Assembly: GCA_029247845.1 (NCBI GenBank)
Contig: JAQWKM010000016.1
Span: forward strand, 1 to 55,297
Length of the DNA stretch: 55,297 nucleotides
Source: Paracoccaceae bacterium
Lineage (GTDB): Bacteria; Pseudomonadota; Alphaproteobacteria; Rhodobacterales; Rhodobacteraceae
Direction of reading: 5' to 3'
The position numbers and the translations under genes were made by a program. Positions 54,424 to 55,297 of the stretch are shown here, piece after piece (position 1 is the stretch's first letter; each line of letters opens with the position of its first letter). A model generated the notes under the pieces. That model was not told where the DNA came from. It searched no databases and was given only the letters and a program-made list of their open reading frames with translations.

Positions 54424-55297
54424 ATGACTTACAGTAAAAAAGGCCTAGCCCATTTTGGGATGCTGACATTTTCTGCACTGGTTGCAGGATCATTTCCAAT
54501 CGGTGCGCGGATCTCTGGGTACATAGATCCAATTGCGTTGACATTTGCCAGATTTTGCCTTGCCACTGTTTTAATTAGTATTTTTCTTCTGCTCAAAAAA
54601 GAGTTAAAGGCCGCATATTTTGTAAAGTTCTGGCGCTATATGGTTATTGGCGGTTTGTTTGCCACTTACTTTATCTGCATGTTCGAGGCACTCAAAACAG
54701 CGTCACCAATTTCAACATCTACAATTTTCACGCTTATGCCCTTCATGAGTGTCTGCCTGGATCGGCTCTTTTTTGGTGTTCAAACCCGTCAACGAATGAT
54801 CTTTTTACTTCTTACCGGTGCTCTGGGAACGCTTATTATTGTTTTCAAAGGATCTTGGGAACAATTGATAAACCTCAATATGTCCTATGGTGAGATGACA
54901 TTCTTTTCCGGGACAATTGCACATGCCGCATTTGCCATACTCATCCCCAAAGTCCGCAGGCAAGAACCGGCAATTTTTATCTCTTTTGCCAGCATGCTGG
55001 CGGCCAGCGGACTTATATTGTTAATTTTTCCTGTCCAGATCTCGGCAACAGATTGGCTAAATCTACCGAAAGAAGTTTATCTCTCAATTATATATCTAGG
55101 CGTCTGTGCAACCATTATCACTTTTACCCTGCTGACCTTTGCCTCATCCCAGCTGCACAGCGGAAATATGACAGCCTATACATTCATGACGCCGTTTTGG
55201 GTAACACTTATTGAATTTGGATTTTTTGGCACCACCTTGGAATACTATTTTTTCCAAGGCGGAGCATTATTATTCATAAGCCTATTCTTACTTTTGA
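54424..55297 (+). CDS. EamA/DMT-family transporter (3' end outside window)
   Basis: Integral membrane transporter of the drug/metabolite (EamA, RhaT-like) family; 291 codons are visible and the end lies beyond the window. It begins MTYSKKGLAHFGMLTFSALV and has about ten hydrophobic helices including AHAAFAILIPK and MTAYTFMTPFWVT, the second EamA repeat. Divergent from preT with a RutR-like operator between them, so it may belong to pyrimidine metabolism (efflux or uptake of a related compound), which is inference. Confidence 0.85.
   Translation, partial: MTYSKKGLAHFGMLTFSALVAGSFPIGARISGYIDPIALTFARFCLATVLISIFLLLKKELKAAYFVKFWRYMVIGGLFATYFICMFEALKTASPISTSTIFTLMPFMSVCLDRLFFGVQTRQRMIFLLLTGALGTLIIVFKGSWEQLINLNMSYGEMTFFSGTIAHAAFAILIPKVRRQEPAIFISFASMLAASGLILLIFPVQISATDWLNLPKEVYLSIIYLGVCATIITFTLLTFASSQLHSGNMTAYTFMTPFWVTLIEFGFFGTTLEYYFFQGGALLFISLFLLL

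Overview
The window looks like a chromosomal segment of a marine alphaproteobacterium, most likely Rhodobacterales (Roseobacter group) with a fairly low GC content. This is an inference. It rests on the paired ATP synthase b and b' subunits, the CcrM GANTC methyltransferase beside rnhB, the TauR-Tpa-Xsc taurine pathway, the ffh / rpsP-rimM-trmD-rplS-rpmE order, and the cob(I)alamin adenosyltransferase / small HIG1-type membrane protein / etfBA string. No rRNA, tRNA, CRISPR array or insertion sequence was recognised.

Layout: 1-5.8 kb holds housekeeping genes (etfA partial, etfB, adenosyltransferase, HIG1-like, SDR, parC). 5.9-22.3 kb is a taurine island: tauABC uptake, tpa, the regulator tauR, xsc, ackA, an inverted pta, a second-type citrate synthase and soeABC. 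Together they could carry taurine to sulfoacetaldehyde, then to sulfite plus acetyl phosphate, with sulfite oxidised to sulfate by a quinone-linked cytoplasmic enzyme and acetyl-CoA passed to citrate. 22.3-25.7 kb holds a gene-poor spacer and the F0 operon (atpI-atpB-atpE-atpF'-atpF). 25.9-29.1 kb has an orphan ArsR regulator, chrA and a gene-poor, possibly degraded stretch. 29.1-35.2 kb is translation machinery (ffh, two GNATs, chorismate mutase, rpsP, a 46-residue membrane protein, rimM, trmD, rplS, rpmE). 35.4-44.2 kb holds envelope and DNA maintenance genes (waaA-like, lpxK, CaiB, dsbA, DUF721, mutY, alkB-like, ccrM, rnhB). 44.3-54.3 kb is a reductive pyrimidine catabolism island: an NMT1-type ABC transporter with two permeases, dihydropyrimidinase, N-carbamoyl-beta-alanine amidohydrolase, a RutR-like regulator, preA and preT. 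A partial EamA/DMT exporter closes the window.

The strongest new signals are in regulation and RNA. First, two pairs of TauR-like boxes (CTGGCCCTAT type) lie upstream of tpa and xsc, both with exactly 23-bp spacing. Second, RutR-like operators (TTTACCA-NN-YGGTAAA type) lie at both pyrimidine promoters. Third, a candidate three-way-junction RNA lies between rpsP and rimM. Fourth, three GANTC sites sit in the ccrM leader. Two catabolic genes, tauC and preA, are each interrupted by what looks like the loss of a single T from a short T run; restoring one base gives 444 and 434 residues. These may be sequence errors or real lesions.
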